DNA of 64,000 nt. Source: Methanobrevibacter sp. Its GTDB lineage: Archaea; Methanobacteriota; Methanobacteria; Methanobacteriales; Methanobacteriaceae. Location of the stretch: the NCBI RefSeq assembly GCF_015062935.1, contig NZ_SUTM01000005.1:41642-105641 (forward strand), in the 5' to 3' direction. The translations under genes were made by a program, and so were the position numbers. Below the pieces are notes generated by a model, which saw only the letters and a program-made list of their open reading frames with translations, did not search any database and was not told the DNA's origin. This document shows, piece after piece, positions 51,429-61,731 of the stretch (the first letter of the stretch is position 1; every line of letters begins with the position of its first letter).

Positions 51429-54400
51429 CTATAATTTATTTAAGATATACTCATAAATTCGCTTACAGTTATTTTTGTCATTATATTTATAAAAAGTATC
51501 TACTCTATTTTTATAAAGCTCCTTCATCTCGCAGTTGTTTTTAAGGTAGTTCTCGATTAGTTCTATTAATTCCTCTTCTTTTTCAATAACTTCTCCAAAG
51601 CCCATTGATTTGTATTTGAAATAACCTTCCTCAAAGTTGTAGTCCTTCGCATACTGGTAGTAAATCATCGGTTTTTTCATATATGAAAAATCAAAAGCTA
51701 CTGAGGAATAATCTGTGATTAGAAGGTCTGAATTTTTAAATAACTCCTGATAAGTACTGGTGTTGTCTATTGTGACATAATCATTGGTGTCAAACAAATC
51801 AATAAATTCATAAACCAGCGGATGAGGTTTAAAAATTATTTTAAAATCATAATTTTTACATATTTCAATTAAATTTTCATTGTTGATTAGGGAATTGATA
51901 TGCTTGAAGTATTTGGACTCTTTAATGTAGTTTGGAGTCATGTCATGAAGGTCTTCTCTCCATGACGGCATGATAACTATTTGTTTGTGAAGTTCACCTT
52001 TCATTTCTAAATTGTCAAATCTTGCAAATCCTAATGTTTGAATGGTTTCAGGCGAGTAATTGTAGCCTTCATCCAAAAAGGAATCTCGCTCAGCATCGGA
52101 AACTGTTGTAATCAAACTTAAATTCTTGTCATATTTGTGAAGCCATGATGAAATATTATCTTTCGTAACACCGTGTTGTAAGAAAATTTTGTCAGAATTT
52201 ATTAAACCGGCATAAGATGTTTCGTTTTTGTTGAAAAATGGATTTAGGATGTTTTCATCAGGATGTGATGAGATAATTTTTTCTGCAAACAGATATAAAA
52301 TTCTTTGTTTAAATGAATAGAATGGAATAATATTTTTTAAGTTTTTTAATCTTTTAAAATCAGAGGAATCTTCTTGGACTGTAAAATATTTTTCGATATT
52401 GTCATTTTGAGCTATTGCATACTTGTATAAATGTTCTGCATTGTCATCCGCATTTTCTTGTCTGTCCATAAACATCCAGATTCTTCTTTTTTTATAAAAT
52501 GGGTATAACAGTAAATAAATCAATCTAAATGCAATAACTGATGTGTAAAATGATTCCTTTCTTTTAAAAACTCTAAGTAAAATCGGAATTTCAGATTTAA
52601 TCATTTTTAAATAGTTATATTTCGAAATATAAAATTTATTATCATTAAAGTAAAGAAAATGATTTTTGTTTATGCTGTAATTGCTTAATTGGGATAATCT
52701 CGCATGATTTGAAAAATCAACAGGTAATTGTTTAAATGATCTTTCTTTTGAATTTACACCGATAAATCTTGCAGAAATTTCAATAATTGAATTTTCATTG
52801 TCTTCAAGAGGAATTTCAAAATCAAAATTATACTGGGATTCCAATGAACAACCTAAGAAACATTTTGATGTATGTTTATAGTGCACTCTTTTTGCAATGT
52901 ACGAGTCTGTTTTTCTTGTTTTTTTGTTTGTTTTTATTATTTCGATTTTAATATCATTATCTGCGAAAAATGACATTAAAAATCCTGAAATAAATAACTT
53001 GTTCTCTTTTATCTCAATAATATCTAACCAGAGTTTATGGTTGTCGAGTTTGTCTATTAATGTGTTTCCGGAATATACTCCTGCAAATTCACCATTGAAT
53101 TTTGAATGGATATTCTTATAAGTTACAAGTCCGCTTAAATCAACATTAACGACTGCGTATTTTGTAGCTAACATATGGTATCTTATATTTAATTTGTCGT
53201 TTCTTAAAGATGTGATGACATCATCATCAAGATAGGATAAAACATCTTGGATATGTAGATATAATTCCTTGATTTCTTTATTTGTTAAAATTTCTGAGAT
53301 GTTCTCTACGCTGAACATCCACTGGATATCGTATGTGATTAAATATTGGATGAATTTGACAACTTTCCCATATTTTTCAATGGATGCATAAATCAGTGCT
53401 TTAAAATAGTTATTTAAACGATTGGTATAAAATCCCTTTTTGGTGGATGATGAATCGATTGTTGATGACTCATCACTTCTTCTGCGGTACCAGTAAATAG
53501 CTTCTGTTACTGCACCGTATTTCGGATTTTCCAAAAGCATTTTATTTAACATTAATGTGTCCTCTGAGTTTACAAGGCTTTCAGGGAATCTGTATTTTTC
53601 AAACAGTTCCCTTTTAAAAAATGCCGAGGATGCAGAAAGCTGAGGATAATCCCACATTTCGGTTAAATCAATAATTCTGTCCTCTTCAAATTTGTAATTC
53701 AGCGGGTGCTGGCCTTCATACTTGTCAAAGAAAAACATTCTTGTTGAAACAAAGTCAATTTCATCGTAGTGTTCTTCAAAAAACTCGTAAACTTTATAAA
53801 ATGTATTTCCGCTGAATTTATCATCACTGTCAAGGAAATTGATGTATTTTCCATTCGCATATTTCAAACCAAGGTTACGTGCCGCTCCCTGCCCCTGATT
53901 TTCCTGGTAGAGGTATATGATATTGTCCGGATACAACTGTTCGTATTTTTTACAGATTTCCTCTGTATTGTCACTGCTTCCGTCATTGACTAAAATAAGC
54001 TGAATATTGCTTCCAAATGAAAAGCTCTGCCCAATCACTGATTTAATACATTCATCCAAATATTTTCCAGTGTTGTAGCATGCAATAACAACTGAAAATA
54101 TTTTATGTTCATCCAATTTTTTAAATTCATCATAATTTTTTGCTTTAAGAATCTTTGAAACCCTAAATTCCACGTCAGATTCCAGATTATCAGCTATCTC
54201 TTTGTCTTTTAAAACTTCATTCAAATCCTCTTTAACTAAATTGAAGTAGTTTTTCCTGTATTTAGGTGAGGTTTCACTGAACCTCGCAAGCTGCAGGTGA
54301 ATAAACCTGTTGGCAAGCAATATTTTGTAATCTTCATAGTTGTTGGTTTTTCTGAAAGTTTCACGAATCTGTTTTGAAATTGGGATGAGGTCCGCATAAT

Positions 54401-55085
54401 CATTTTCTTTTGAAATATCCACAGTAGAGCCTTTTCTGTTGACTCTGTAATAATATAAAAATTCATCAACTATTGAAACCTTTTTTGCTCTTAGATACAC
54501 ATCAAAAAAGAACTTTTCATCTTCAAAAATAAGTCCTTCCGGAAATAATATGTCATTGTCTTTCAGCAGCCTTGTCTTATATAGTTTATTGTATGGAGTA
54601 ACGGCAATGTTGCAGGTAAACTCTTTAGTGTCCCTGTGTGTAAAAAATTCCTTTTCAAAGTCTCTGAAAACACCGAGCATATAATACCAGACATTGTCCT
54701 TAATTTCTCCTGTCTGATTGTCATAGGTGGCAATCTTGCACATTGCAAGGTCCAAATTATTGTCATTTGCTTTTGTGTAGAGTTTTTCAAGCATGTCCGG
54801 TTCGATAAAATCATCTGAATCAACAAAGGCAATATATTCTCCTTGAGCTTCTTTTATACCTAAATTTCGGGCTGTGGCCTGACCGCCATTTTCTTTTGTG
54901 ATGATTTTAACTCTTGAATCATTTTTAGAGTATTCTTCAAGAATCTTTAAGGAACTGTCGGTTGATCCGTCATTAATGCATAAAATTTCAATATCAGTCA
55001 ATGTTTGCCCACATACACTATCCAAGCACTCTTTAAGATAGTCTTCAACATTGTAAACCGGAATAATAACTGATATTTTATACAT
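51429..55085 (-). CDS. Double GT2 glycosyltransferase fused to CDP-glycerol glycerophosphotransferase
   Basis: This 1218-residue protein has three enzymatic domains. GT2-1 covers ~1-250 (VSVIIPVYNVEDYLKECL, CINDGSTDSS, YIAFVDSDDF). GT2-2 covers ~330-560 (FSVVIACYNTGKYLDECI, LVNDGSSDNT, YINFLDSDDK). Glyphos_transf covers ~860-1218 (RRIWMFMDRQENADDNAEHL, FLQHGVTKDNISSWLHKYDK, IIFKPHPLVYE, LLITDYSSVAFDFSYMKKP). From GT2-2 onward it parallels the 978-residue protein at 46406-49342, so it looks like a copy of that gene with an extra GT2 domain at the front. Both GT2 domains keep their acidic metal-binding motifs. Such a protein could build a repeating unit of two sugars and a polyol phosphate. Confidence 0.87.
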   Translation of the reverse strand: MYKISVIIPVYNVEDYLKECLDSVCGQTLTDIEILCINDGSTDSSLKILEEYSKNDSRVKIITKENGGQATARNLGIKEAQGEYIAFVDSDDFIEPDMLEKLYTKANDNNLDLAMCKIATYDNQTGEIKDNVWYYMLGVFRDFEKEFFTHRDTKEFTCNIAVTPYNKLYKTRLLKDNDILFPEGLIFEDEKFFFDVYLRAKKVSIVDEFLYYYRVNRKGSTVDISKENDYADLIPISKQIRETFRKTNNYEDYKILLANRFIHLQLARFSETSPKYRKNYFNLVKEDLNEVLKDKEIADNLESDVEFRVSKILKAKNYDEFKKLDEHKIFSVVIACYNTGKYLDECIKSVIGQSFSFGSNIQLILVNDGSSDNTEEICKKYEQLYPDNIIYLYQENQGQGAARNLGLKYANGKYINFLDSDDKFSGNTFYKVYEFFEEHYDEIDFVSTRMFFFDKYEGQHPLNYKFEEDRIIDLTEMWDYPQLSASSAFFKRELFEKYRFPESLVNSEDTLMLNKMLLENPKYGAVTEAIYWYRRRSDESSTIDSSSTKKGFYTNRLNNYFKALIYASIEKYGKVVKFIQYLITYDIQWMFSVENISEILTNKEIKELYLHIQDVLSYLDDDVITSLRNDKLNIRYHMLATKYAVVNVDLSGLVTYKNIHSKFNGEFAGVYSGNTLIDKLDNHKLWLDIIEIKENKLFISGFLMSFFADNDIKIEIIKTNKKTRKTDSYIAKRVHYKHTSKCFLGCSLESQYNFDFEIPLEDNENSIIEISARFIGVNSKERSFKQLPVDFSNHARLSQLSNYSINKNHFLYFNDNKFYISKYNYLKMIKSEIPILLRVFKRKESFYTSVIAFRLIYLLLYPFYKKRRIWMFMDRQENADDNAEHLYKYAIAQNDNIEKYFTVQEDSSDFKRLKNLKNIIPFYSFKQRILYLFAEKIISSHPDENILNPFFNKNETSYAGLINSDKIFLQHGVTKDNISSWLHKYDKNLSLITTVSDAERDSFLDEGYNYSPETIQTLGFARFDNLEMKGELHKQIVIMPSWREDLHDMTPNYIKESKYFKHINSLINNENLIEICKNYDFKIIFKPHPLVYEFIDLFDTNDYVTIDNTSTYQELFKNSDLLITDYSSVAFDFSYMKKPMIYYQYAKDYNFEEGYFKYKSMGFGEVIEKEEELIELIENYLKNNCEMKELYKNRVDTFYKYNDKNNCKRIYEYILNKL

Positions 55086-55161
55086 TTAAAAAACCTGAAT
55101 TGATTAAAAGCTAATATAAAATATAAAAAAGATAATATAAAAAATTATTGAAAAAAAAGAA

Positions 55162-56259
55162 TTATTTTAGGGATTGCACTACTTTCAATGCTTCATCAAT
55201 AACTTGCCACATGTCAAAGTATTTATACATTCCCAAACGTCCGCCGAAGATGACTTTATCCTCTTTTTTGGAAAGTTCAACATATTTGTTGAATAATTCG
55301 GAGTTTTTATCATCATTCATAGGATAATATGCTTCCTCACCTTTCACCCAGTTTTTAGGATATTCTCGGGTGATTATTGTTTTCGGAGATTCTGAGCCTT
55401 CAAAATGCTTGTGTTCGATTATTCTGGTGTATGGAGTTTCAGCATCAGTGTAGTTGATTACGGCATTTCCCTGATAGTTTTCCAAATCTAAAGTTTCAAA
55501 CTCAAAGTTAAGGCCTCTGTATTCAAGCTCTCCATAGCAGTAATCATAATATTCATCAATCATTCCGGTAAATATCACTTTATCTGCAATATCGAGCCAT
55601 TTATCTTTGTCATCAAAGAAATCTGTATTGAGTTTAACTTCAATGCCGTCAAGCATCTTTTCAACGATTTTGGTGTATCCTCCGATAGGGATTCCCTGAT
55701 ACAAATCATTGAAATAATTGTTGTCGTATGTAAATCTCACTGGAAGCCTTTTTATAATGAATGCAGGAAGCTCTGAGCATTTTCTTCCCCACTGCTTTTC
55801 AGTATAACCTTTTACGAGCTTTTCGTAAATGTCTTTTCCGATGAGTGATATTGCCTGCTCTTCAAGGTTTTGAGGATTTTCAACTTTTGCTTCTGCTTTT
55901 TGCTCTTCAATTTTGGCTTTTGCTTCCTCCGGAGTCTTGACGCCCCACATCTGATAAAATGTGTTCATGTTAAAAGGCAAATTGTATAGTTCGCCTTTAT
56001 AGTTGGCAACAGGGGAGTTGGTAAACCTGTTGAAGTCTGCAAACTGGTTGATATATTCCCAAACTTCCTTGTTGTTTGTATGGAAGATATGTGCACCATA
56101 TTTGTGGACATTAATGTTTTCTTTTAATTCAGTATATGCATTTCCAGCAATGTGGTCTCTTTTTTCTATAACTAAACACTTTTTACCAGCTTTGGTCATT
56201 TCATGAGCAAATACTGCACCGAAAAGACCTGCACCAACTATCAAATAATCATATTTCAT
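55162..56259 (-). CDS. glf: UDP-galactopyranose mutase
   Basis: This 365-residue protein begins with the FAD-binding motif YDYLIVGAGLFGAVFAHEM. Family landmarks follow: HKYGAHIFHTNNKEVWEYIN, FNRFTNSPVANYKGELYNLP, VKGYTEKQWGRKCSELP, RLPVRFTYDNNYFNDLYQGIP (shown in part) and the final GGRLGMYKYFDMWQVIDEAL. The enzyme interconverts UDP-galactopyranose and UDP-galactofuranose, so the polymer made here should contain galactofuranose. The length is normal for the family. The ATG at 56259 is preferred to the GTG at 56268, which has no properly spaced Shine-Dalgarno sequence. Confidence 0.95.
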   Translation of the reverse strand: MKYDYLIVGAGLFGAVFAHEMTKAGKKCLVIEKRDHIAGNAYTELKENINVHKYGAHIFHTNNKEVWEYINQFADFNRFTNSPVANYKGELYNLPFNMNTFYQMWGVKTPEEAKAKIEEQKAEAKVENPQNLEEQAISLIGKDIYEKLVKGYTEKQWGRKCSELPAFIIKRLPVRFTYDNNYFNDLYQGIPIGGYTKIVEKMLDGIEVKLNTDFFDDKDKWLDIADKVIFTGMIDEYYDYCYGELEYRGLNFEFETLDLENYQGNAVINYTDAETPYTRIIEHKHFEGSESPKTIITREYPKNWVKGEEAYYPMNDDKNSELFNKYVELSKKEDKVIFGGRLGMYKYFDMWQVIDEALKVVQSLK

Positions 56260-56277
56260 TAAAAACACTCGCTATTT

Positions 56278-57093
56278 TTACTTTGTTATTGTAAAACGAT
56301 TTTTACGTTTATTTCTTACAAATAACTTCTGAATAAATTCAAGTCTGTCAGTTGTATTCAAATCTTTCAAGATCTTATCAATCTGGTTCAGATTCAATGT
56401 TTCCTGATTAACGAACTCATATATGAATACGTCACTTTTGTAATCTTGAGTATTAAGTGAATCTTCGGAGTTGTGATATCCTAAAAATTCCCTTGTGAAA
56501 AAAACGTTGTCTCTTTCAATTCTTGCTGGGTTTCCGACAACTAATGTATTTGAAGGAATTTTGGCATTGTGTGGTAAAAAGGAGTCATTTTCTATTATTG
56601 CACCTGAACCAATTTTAACTCCTCTGGAAATATATGCCAGATGGCCAATCCAAACATGGTCTCCTATAAATACACTATTGGCATAATTTATTCTTTGTTT
56701 TGTTCGGTTATCATAAATAGGGTGGATATCTGCAGTTCTTATGTTAACTCCACTTGAAAGACTGCATTCTGCTCCGATAATCACATTCTGGCTTTCCTGT
56801 ATGTTAATGTTGATTGGTGAAGACAGATTTCCTTCCCTGCCAATGAAAAATGTGGAATCGTTGTAAATTACTAATGTGAAAGAATATTGTGTATTTTGAG
56901 AGGATGATAAGTATATAATGGAGTTGCTTCCCTCAAATAAAAATTTAGCTCCGTTAAGTTTCACATTGCCTTCACAGTATAGGATATTGTTTTCTCCCTT
57001 AAATGTAATTTGAGATTTATGAATTTCCGGATTTCCGGTAACTTTATTTTTTTCCAGTTTTCCAATGTCTTGTGTTGATTTTACTGTTTCCAT
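56278..57093 (-). CDS. Hexapeptide-repeat O-acyltransferase (left-handed beta-helix)
   Basis: This protein has 271 residues. Residues ~85-195 are imperfect hexapeptide repeats (VIIGAECSLSSGVNI, VFIGDHVWIGHLAYISRGVK, IGSGAIIENDSFLPHNAKIP) with the VVGNPARIER closing loop typical of sugar O-acetyltransferases. ADIHPIYD holds the likely catalytic His. The N-terminal ~80 residues are an extra beta-rich part (GENNILYCEGNVKLNGAKFL) and the last ~60 are helical. It probably acetylates a sugar of the surface polymer. It lies 18 bases upstream of the glf gene. A 334-bp gap precedes it, so it may start a transcript. Confidence 0.85.
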   Translation of the reverse strand: METVKSTQDIGKLEKNKVTGNPEIHKSQITFKGENNILYCEGNVKLNGAKFLFEGSNSIIYLSSSQNTQYSFTLVIYNDSTFFIGREGNLSSPININIQESQNVIIGAECSLSSGVNIRTADIHPIYDNRTKQRINYANSVFIGDHVWIGHLAYISRGVKIGSGAIIENDSFLPHNAKIPSNTLVVGNPARIERDNVFFTREFLGYHNSEDSLNTQDYKSDVFIYEFVNQETLNLNQIDKILKDLNTTDRLEFIQKLFVRNKRKNRFTITK

Positions 57094-57427
57094 AATATCA
57101 TCTAAAAATTATTCATTTAAATCTGCGGATTATTATTTTAAAATTAATTTATTTCTAAGATAATTTTATTTTATTGTAAATTGCTAATAAAAGAATTTTA
57201 CAGCACATATTTTCTGAGGATGTAATTTCGGAGTATTCACCATGTGGTGGTGGAATTATACTATTTTATATTTAAACTATAATTTTATATTATGTGCTTG
57301 TTTTATATTTAAAATTTTACATTATTCCATAAAAAGGTTTTTTTGATGGTATTTGGATTAATTATTTAGAAATTTGATATTGTTAAAGATATATAACTCT
57401 AAAAATAATGAGGATATATAGAGATAG
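57094..57427. other. 334-bp intergenic gap splitting the polysaccharide cluster
   Basis: No gene is seen. The gap is extremely A/T-rich and contains two copies of TTTTATATTTAAA (about 57263 and 57301), which read as TATA-like on the minus strand, and an imperfect inverted repeat CACCA/TGGTG at about 57239-57250. It probably holds the promoter for the genes from the acyltransferase onward and the end of the transcript of the upstream block. Confidence 0.45.
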
Positions 57428-58579
57428 TTATTTTTTGGAATCTTCAATAAGATTATATAATTGCGCATTTTTCTTGATAAAATAATATAATTCCTTTTCA
57501 ATTTCTTCTATTGGGCTTTGATATTTAATTTTATTTTTAGCAGGCACATATTCAATTTCATTAATGTTTGTTGTAGTTGAAAGATATTCACTTTTTGTTT
57601 TTCTGCATATTTCTTGAAGGGTTTTACCTTTAACATTTTGAGGATTATCAATTAATTTAATAAAAAATAAATCTAATTTTTCATCATCTTTAATAAATTT
57701 TTGGTTTCTAAATTTTAAAAAAAGTTTAGAATGGAATAACTCTTCAAGGTCTTTTTCATTAAGTTTAGCATTTTTTAGTTGAACTCTGAAAAAGTTAAAA
57801 TGGTTTTTTGTAAAATAAATTTTTCTTAAGGTATCATTAACATTAAATTTTTCAAATAACTCAAAAACTAAATTATATGCAGTTAAAAGTTCATATAAAT
57901 ATTTTTTTGAAGTTTTCTGTGTAACTGATTGATTTTCACTGTCAGTTCTAACACAATACTCAAAAATAATTATTTCATTTAATGATAATACTGATTTAGA
58001 ATTTAAATAAGTTTCAGTTAAAAATACTAAATCTTGTGCGGGAAGTTTCTCAGGAAATCTTATATTATTATCCAGTAATAGTTCTTTTTTAAATAATTTT
58101 GAAGCTAACCCTGGTGGATTAAAATAAATTGAAAGATTATTTTTCGGATTTTCAATCAATGTTTCCTTTGCATCTATCAGTGAATGCCAAATTGCTGTCC
58201 AGTCTTCTTTTTTATATCCTCCAACAACAATATCTGCATCTGATTCAATAATTTTACGATATAATATGTCACATGCATTGTCCAGTAAATAGTCATCAGG
58301 ATCTAAAAATAATAAATAATCTGCAAAAGCAAATTTCATGCCTTCATTGCGAGGTTTTCCAGCAAATCCTGAATTTTTTGATAAATGAAGGGAAATAACA
58401 TTTTCATAAGTTTCACTGTATCTGTCAATAATTTCACGACTATTATCTGTAGAGCTGTCATCTACAAATATAACTTGTAAATTTGAAAATCCAATAGTTT
58501 GTGATAATAAACTATCAAAACATCTTTTCAAATAATTTTCAACATTATAAACAGGTAATATAATTGAAATTTTATACAT
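57428..58579 (-). CDS. Family 2 glycosyltransferase
   Basis: This 383-residue protein has an N-terminal GT2 domain (~1-220): ISIILPVYNVENYLKRCF, FVDDSSTDNSREIIDRY, NSGFAGKPRNEGMKFAFADY and LLFLDPDDYLLDNACDILYR. The DPDD variant of the DxD motif is intact. The C-terminal ~160 residues are helical and Lys/Asn-rich. The start follows the TGA of the 1040-residue gene by 10 bases, and no Shine-Dalgarno sequence is seen. Its N-terminal domain shares layout and wording with the degenerate first domain of that neighbour (QTIGFSNLQVIF against QTIGFENLQIIF), which suggests a tandem duplication. Confidence 0.85.
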   Translation of the reverse strand: MYKISIILPVYNVENYLKRCFDSLLSQTIGFSNLQVIFVDDSSTDNSREIIDRYSETYENVISLHLSKNSGFAGKPRNEGMKFAFADYLLFLDPDDYLLDNACDILYRKIIESDADIVVGGYKKEDWTAIWHSLIDAKETLIENPKNNLSIYFNPPGLASKLFKKELLLDNNIRFPEKLPAQDLVFLTETYLNSKSVLSLNEIIIFEYCVRTDSENQSVTQKTSKKYLYELLTAYNLVFELFEKFNVNDTLRKIYFTKNHFNFFRVQLKNAKLNEKDLEELFHSKLFLKFRNQKFIKDDEKLDLFFIKLIDNPQNVKGKTLQEICRKTKSEYLSTTTNINEIEYVPAKNKIKYQSPIEEIEKELYYFIKKNAQLYNLIEDSKK

Positions 58580-58589
58580 ACAAATCTAA

Positions 58590-61500
58590 TCATGCATTTT
58601 TAATAAGTTTTTCAAACTCTTTGTAATCTTCAGAATTTAATGCCGCATTGAATATGGTCAATGATTTTTTATCTAAAATATCAAAGATACCATCTTTTTC
58701 ATATTCTTCTTTTTTATTTAAACAATCTTCTTTAATCTTTTCAAAGAATTTCTTTTTATAATATTCTGCCGTTTGCAGGAATAAAAGTTTAATAAACATA
58801 TATTTTCTGGAATAAATTGTAAATTTATAATCATCATAGAAATCATATTTTTTAGCTAAATCTACAATTTGGTTTCTAATCTCCAGAATATCTGGAAATT
58901 GGTCGCCTGTTGATTGAGTAATTGAATCAGCTCTTTCCCTTTTGCTTGATAGGAATTTATTATAATAATAAACTCTTTTAGAATTAAATAAAGCTTCAAT
59001 TAAATAAATATTGTCTTCAAAGATAAGTTTTTCCGGAAATCTGATATCTTTAACAGCATCTCTTCTAAAAAAGCTTGATTGCATATTTGGAGATAATGTA
59101 TATACATCAGATCCAATTGTTTTATAATCAAAAATTTTATCGCCCAATTCCTGTAGGAATGCTGGTTTGACCCTTTGATATAAGGCTTTTTCTTTTCCGG
59201 TTTCATCTTCAAATGTCATCAAATTAAATTTCAACATATCCAAATCCTTGAACTCTGCTTGTTGGTACATTTCTTTAAGGCCGTTAATTTCAATAATATC
59301 ATCAGAATCGATGAAATAGATGTATTTTCCTTGTGCAATGTCTAAACCTGTGTTTCTTGCACCACCAGGGCCCTTGTTGTATTGGGTTATAATTTTTATT
59401 CTTGAATCTTTTTTGGAATATTCTTTAAGTATGTCCAGTGATGAGTCATAAGATCCGTCATTTATGCAAATAATCTCTATATCTTTTAGAGTTTGATTAA
59501 TAACACTATCCAAACATTCTTCAAGATATTTTTCAACATTATAAATTGGTATAATTACGGAAACTTTCAACTGATAGTTATTGAAACAATAAATTGTATA
59601 TTCGTTTTCATCCTCTGAAATCACACGTTTATATTGTGATCCATTAAATATTATGTTAGTTTTATCGTTGGTTTCATTGAATGCAAATTTATTCACAATA
59701 TCCTCTTTAATGCCTACATTTTTTTCAAGGTAGCTTGAATGCAGTAATGCATCGCATATGAAATCGGAATCTAAATTATAATCTGCAAAAACAAAGTATT
59801 CATTTTCATTAAACTCCAAATCGTTCAGGTGTGATTTTAGGATTGTGTTTGGTAAATATAACTTGTCTTCGCTTGTAATAATCATCATTTCTTTATAGGG
59901 ATATTTAATTGAATGAAAATGGTTATAGATAACATCTAATTCAGTTAATTCATTTAATTCATAAAACAAAAAGACATGTTTTAGATGTGGGATGTATTTA
60001 AAGTTAACTGTGTCAAGAATTTGCCGGAATCTATTTTCATAAGTGTGATTTTTCAAAACATTGTGCATATTTTGATTTTTAATTTTGTTGAAATCTTTTT
60101 CGGTAAAATCGATGTTGTCTCTGTTAAAGTAGTAAATGTTGTTATTAAACAAATCAAATAATGTCTTGGAATATTCTGTAAATATTAATCTATTTGAAGA
60201 CATCAATTCAAAAATTTCATGGATGCACAATTCATTATTTTCTAAACTTGGGCATTCTACCAGTTCTTCAGTGATGGTCTGCATATTTTTTAAATTGTCC
60301 TCTCGGTTATAAGTTATATACCTCGGAGAAGCTTTTAAGTTAGGAAATCTATATAAATCAAATTTATTTTGAATTTTAGTCATTGCGTTGGATACCAATT
60401 CATGATTTTTAGAATTATCTGTAATTAAGTTTTTATGGCTTGTTAAAGGATTAAACGTCCTTGGTTGAGTTGCAAACATTAAATAATTAACATTTTCATG
60501 CCCTTTGCTTTCATAAAATGGAATATTCTTTTTATAAGATGAAAAAATATAATCAAAATTTAATGTATTTTCATCAAATTCTTTTTGTTTATTCTCCCAG
60601 ATAACTGTTGGAACATTATTTTTTTTAAAACAGTTTAAAATTTCGTTTATATCTATTTCTTCATTATTTGCAGTGGTGTATAAAAATAAATCAGGTTTAT
60701 TGTTTTTAATTTGATCTAACCAGTTATTTGAATTTAATCTTATTAAGTTGCATTCAAATTTATAGGATTCATAAGTATAATCGTCACAAAATGCTGCAAT
60801 TTTGATGTCCTTTTGTTTTGGGATGTTTTCACCATAGATATATGAAATTGCATTCTCATATTTTTCTTGAAAAATATATTCGAATAATGGTGATTTTTCA
60901 ACGTATTTCAAATCATTATTTTGGTAGTATAACTTGAATAACGGTTTTGAATATTCAAACAATTCCAGAAGGTCGTTTATGGGTAAATTACTTGTAGAAA
61001 TGATATCTATAAAATAGTTCAAGTTATCAAAAATCAGATATCTGTTAAAGACATCTGTTTTTTCATGTTTTTGTGAACTGTAATACATTTCATAAAAATT
61101 GTTCAATATTCCTTTAATCTGTTCTTTAGAAAACTTCTGGTTTGATTTTTCGGGTTTTATTAATTTTTTATTTATTATTTTAATTTTTGATGTTTTAAAA
61201 ATTGCATTGGTTAAAAAAGCTAAATAAGAATCATATGCATCTTCTGGAAATCTAATCTGATTTTCTGTGATAAATGATTTTTTAAAAAGTTTATCGCTAA
61301 TATTTAGATTGCTGAATAATTGCCCATAATCATTTTTTAAATATTTCCTATCTGTTAAAACATTTAAAACTCCACTAATGATGTCATCATTGTCTTTTAA
61401 TGTTTCTTTATATAATGTCTCACATAAATTATCCATAATGGCATCATAGGGATTTAAAAACATCAGATAATCACTTGAGGCATGTTTTATTCCTATGTTG

Positions 61501-61712
61501 TATAATTGGCCATTAAATGTATCTTTGTTATTCACATTAATATTTATAATATTTTCATATTTTGATAAGTTGCTCACATATTTTGAATTGGGAGTAATAA
61601 ATATGATTTGCAGGTTTTCAAAGCCTATAGTCTGATTTAACAATGATTTAAATGTAGCATTGTTCAAATCTTTTTGATTAACAAGAGGTATGATAATTGA
61701 AATTTTAAACAT
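58590..61712 (-). CDS. Three-domain glycosyltransferase: degenerate GT2, CgeB/GT1-like, GT2
   Basis: This protein has 1040 residues. Residues ~1-220 are GT2-like (ISIIIPLVNQKDLNNATF), but the nucleotide-binding DGS is replaced by TPNS and the DxD-type motif by NPYD, so this copy is probably inactive. Residues ~300-600 resemble the DUF3880/CgeB GT1-like group (PTVIWENKQKE, ENVNYLMFATQPRTFNPLT, HTYENRFRQIL). Residues ~715-1040 are an intact GT2 (VSVIIPIYNVEKYLEECL, CINDGSYDSS, GPGGARNTGLDIAQGKYI, YFIDSDD). It could make two linkages in sequence, with the first domain kept for binding or assembly. Confidence 0.78.
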   Translation of the reverse strand: MFKISIIIPLVNQKDLNNATFKSLLNQTIGFENLQIIFITPNSKYVSNLSKYENIININVNNKDTFNGQLYNIGIKHASSDYLMFLNPYDAIMDNLCETLYKETLKDNDDIISGVLNVLTDRKYLKNDYGQLFSNLNISDKLFKKSFITENQIRFPEDAYDSYLAFLTNAIFKTSKIKIINKKLIKPEKSNQKFSKEQIKGILNNFYEMYYSSQKHEKTDVFNRYLIFDNLNYFIDIISTSNLPINDLLELFEYSKPLFKLYYQNNDLKYVEKSPLFEYIFQEKYENAISYIYGENIPKQKDIKIAAFCDDYTYESYKFECNLIRLNSNNWLDQIKNNKPDLFLYTTANNEEIDINEILNCFKKNNVPTVIWENKQKEFDENTLNFDYIFSSYKKNIPFYESKGHENVNYLMFATQPRTFNPLTSHKNLITDNSKNHELVSNAMTKIQNKFDLYRFPNLKASPRYITYNREDNLKNMQTITEELVECPSLENNELCIHEIFELMSSNRLIFTEYSKTLFDLFNNNIYYFNRDNIDFTEKDFNKIKNQNMHNVLKNHTYENRFRQILDTVNFKYIPHLKHVFLFYELNELTELDVIYNHFHSIKYPYKEMMIITSEDKLYLPNTILKSHLNDLEFNENEYFVFADYNLDSDFICDALLHSSYLEKNVGIKEDIVNKFAFNETNDKTNIIFNGSQYKRVISEDENEYTIYCFNNYQLKVSVIIPIYNVEKYLEECLDSVINQTLKDIEIICINDGSYDSSLDILKEYSKKDSRIKIITQYNKGPGGARNTGLDIAQGKYIYFIDSDDIIEINGLKEMYQQAEFKDLDMLKFNLMTFEDETGKEKALYQRVKPAFLQELGDKIFDYKTIGSDVYTLSPNMQSSFFRRDAVKDIRFPEKLIFEDNIYLIEALFNSKRVYYYNKFLSSKRERADSITQSTGDQFPDILEIRNQIVDLAKKYDFYDDYKFTIYSRKYMFIKLLFLQTAEYYKKKFFEKIKEDCLNKKEEYEKDGIFDILDKKSLTIFNAALNSEDYKEFEKLIKNA

Positions 61713-61731
61713 GAAAACACCTTTGAAAACA

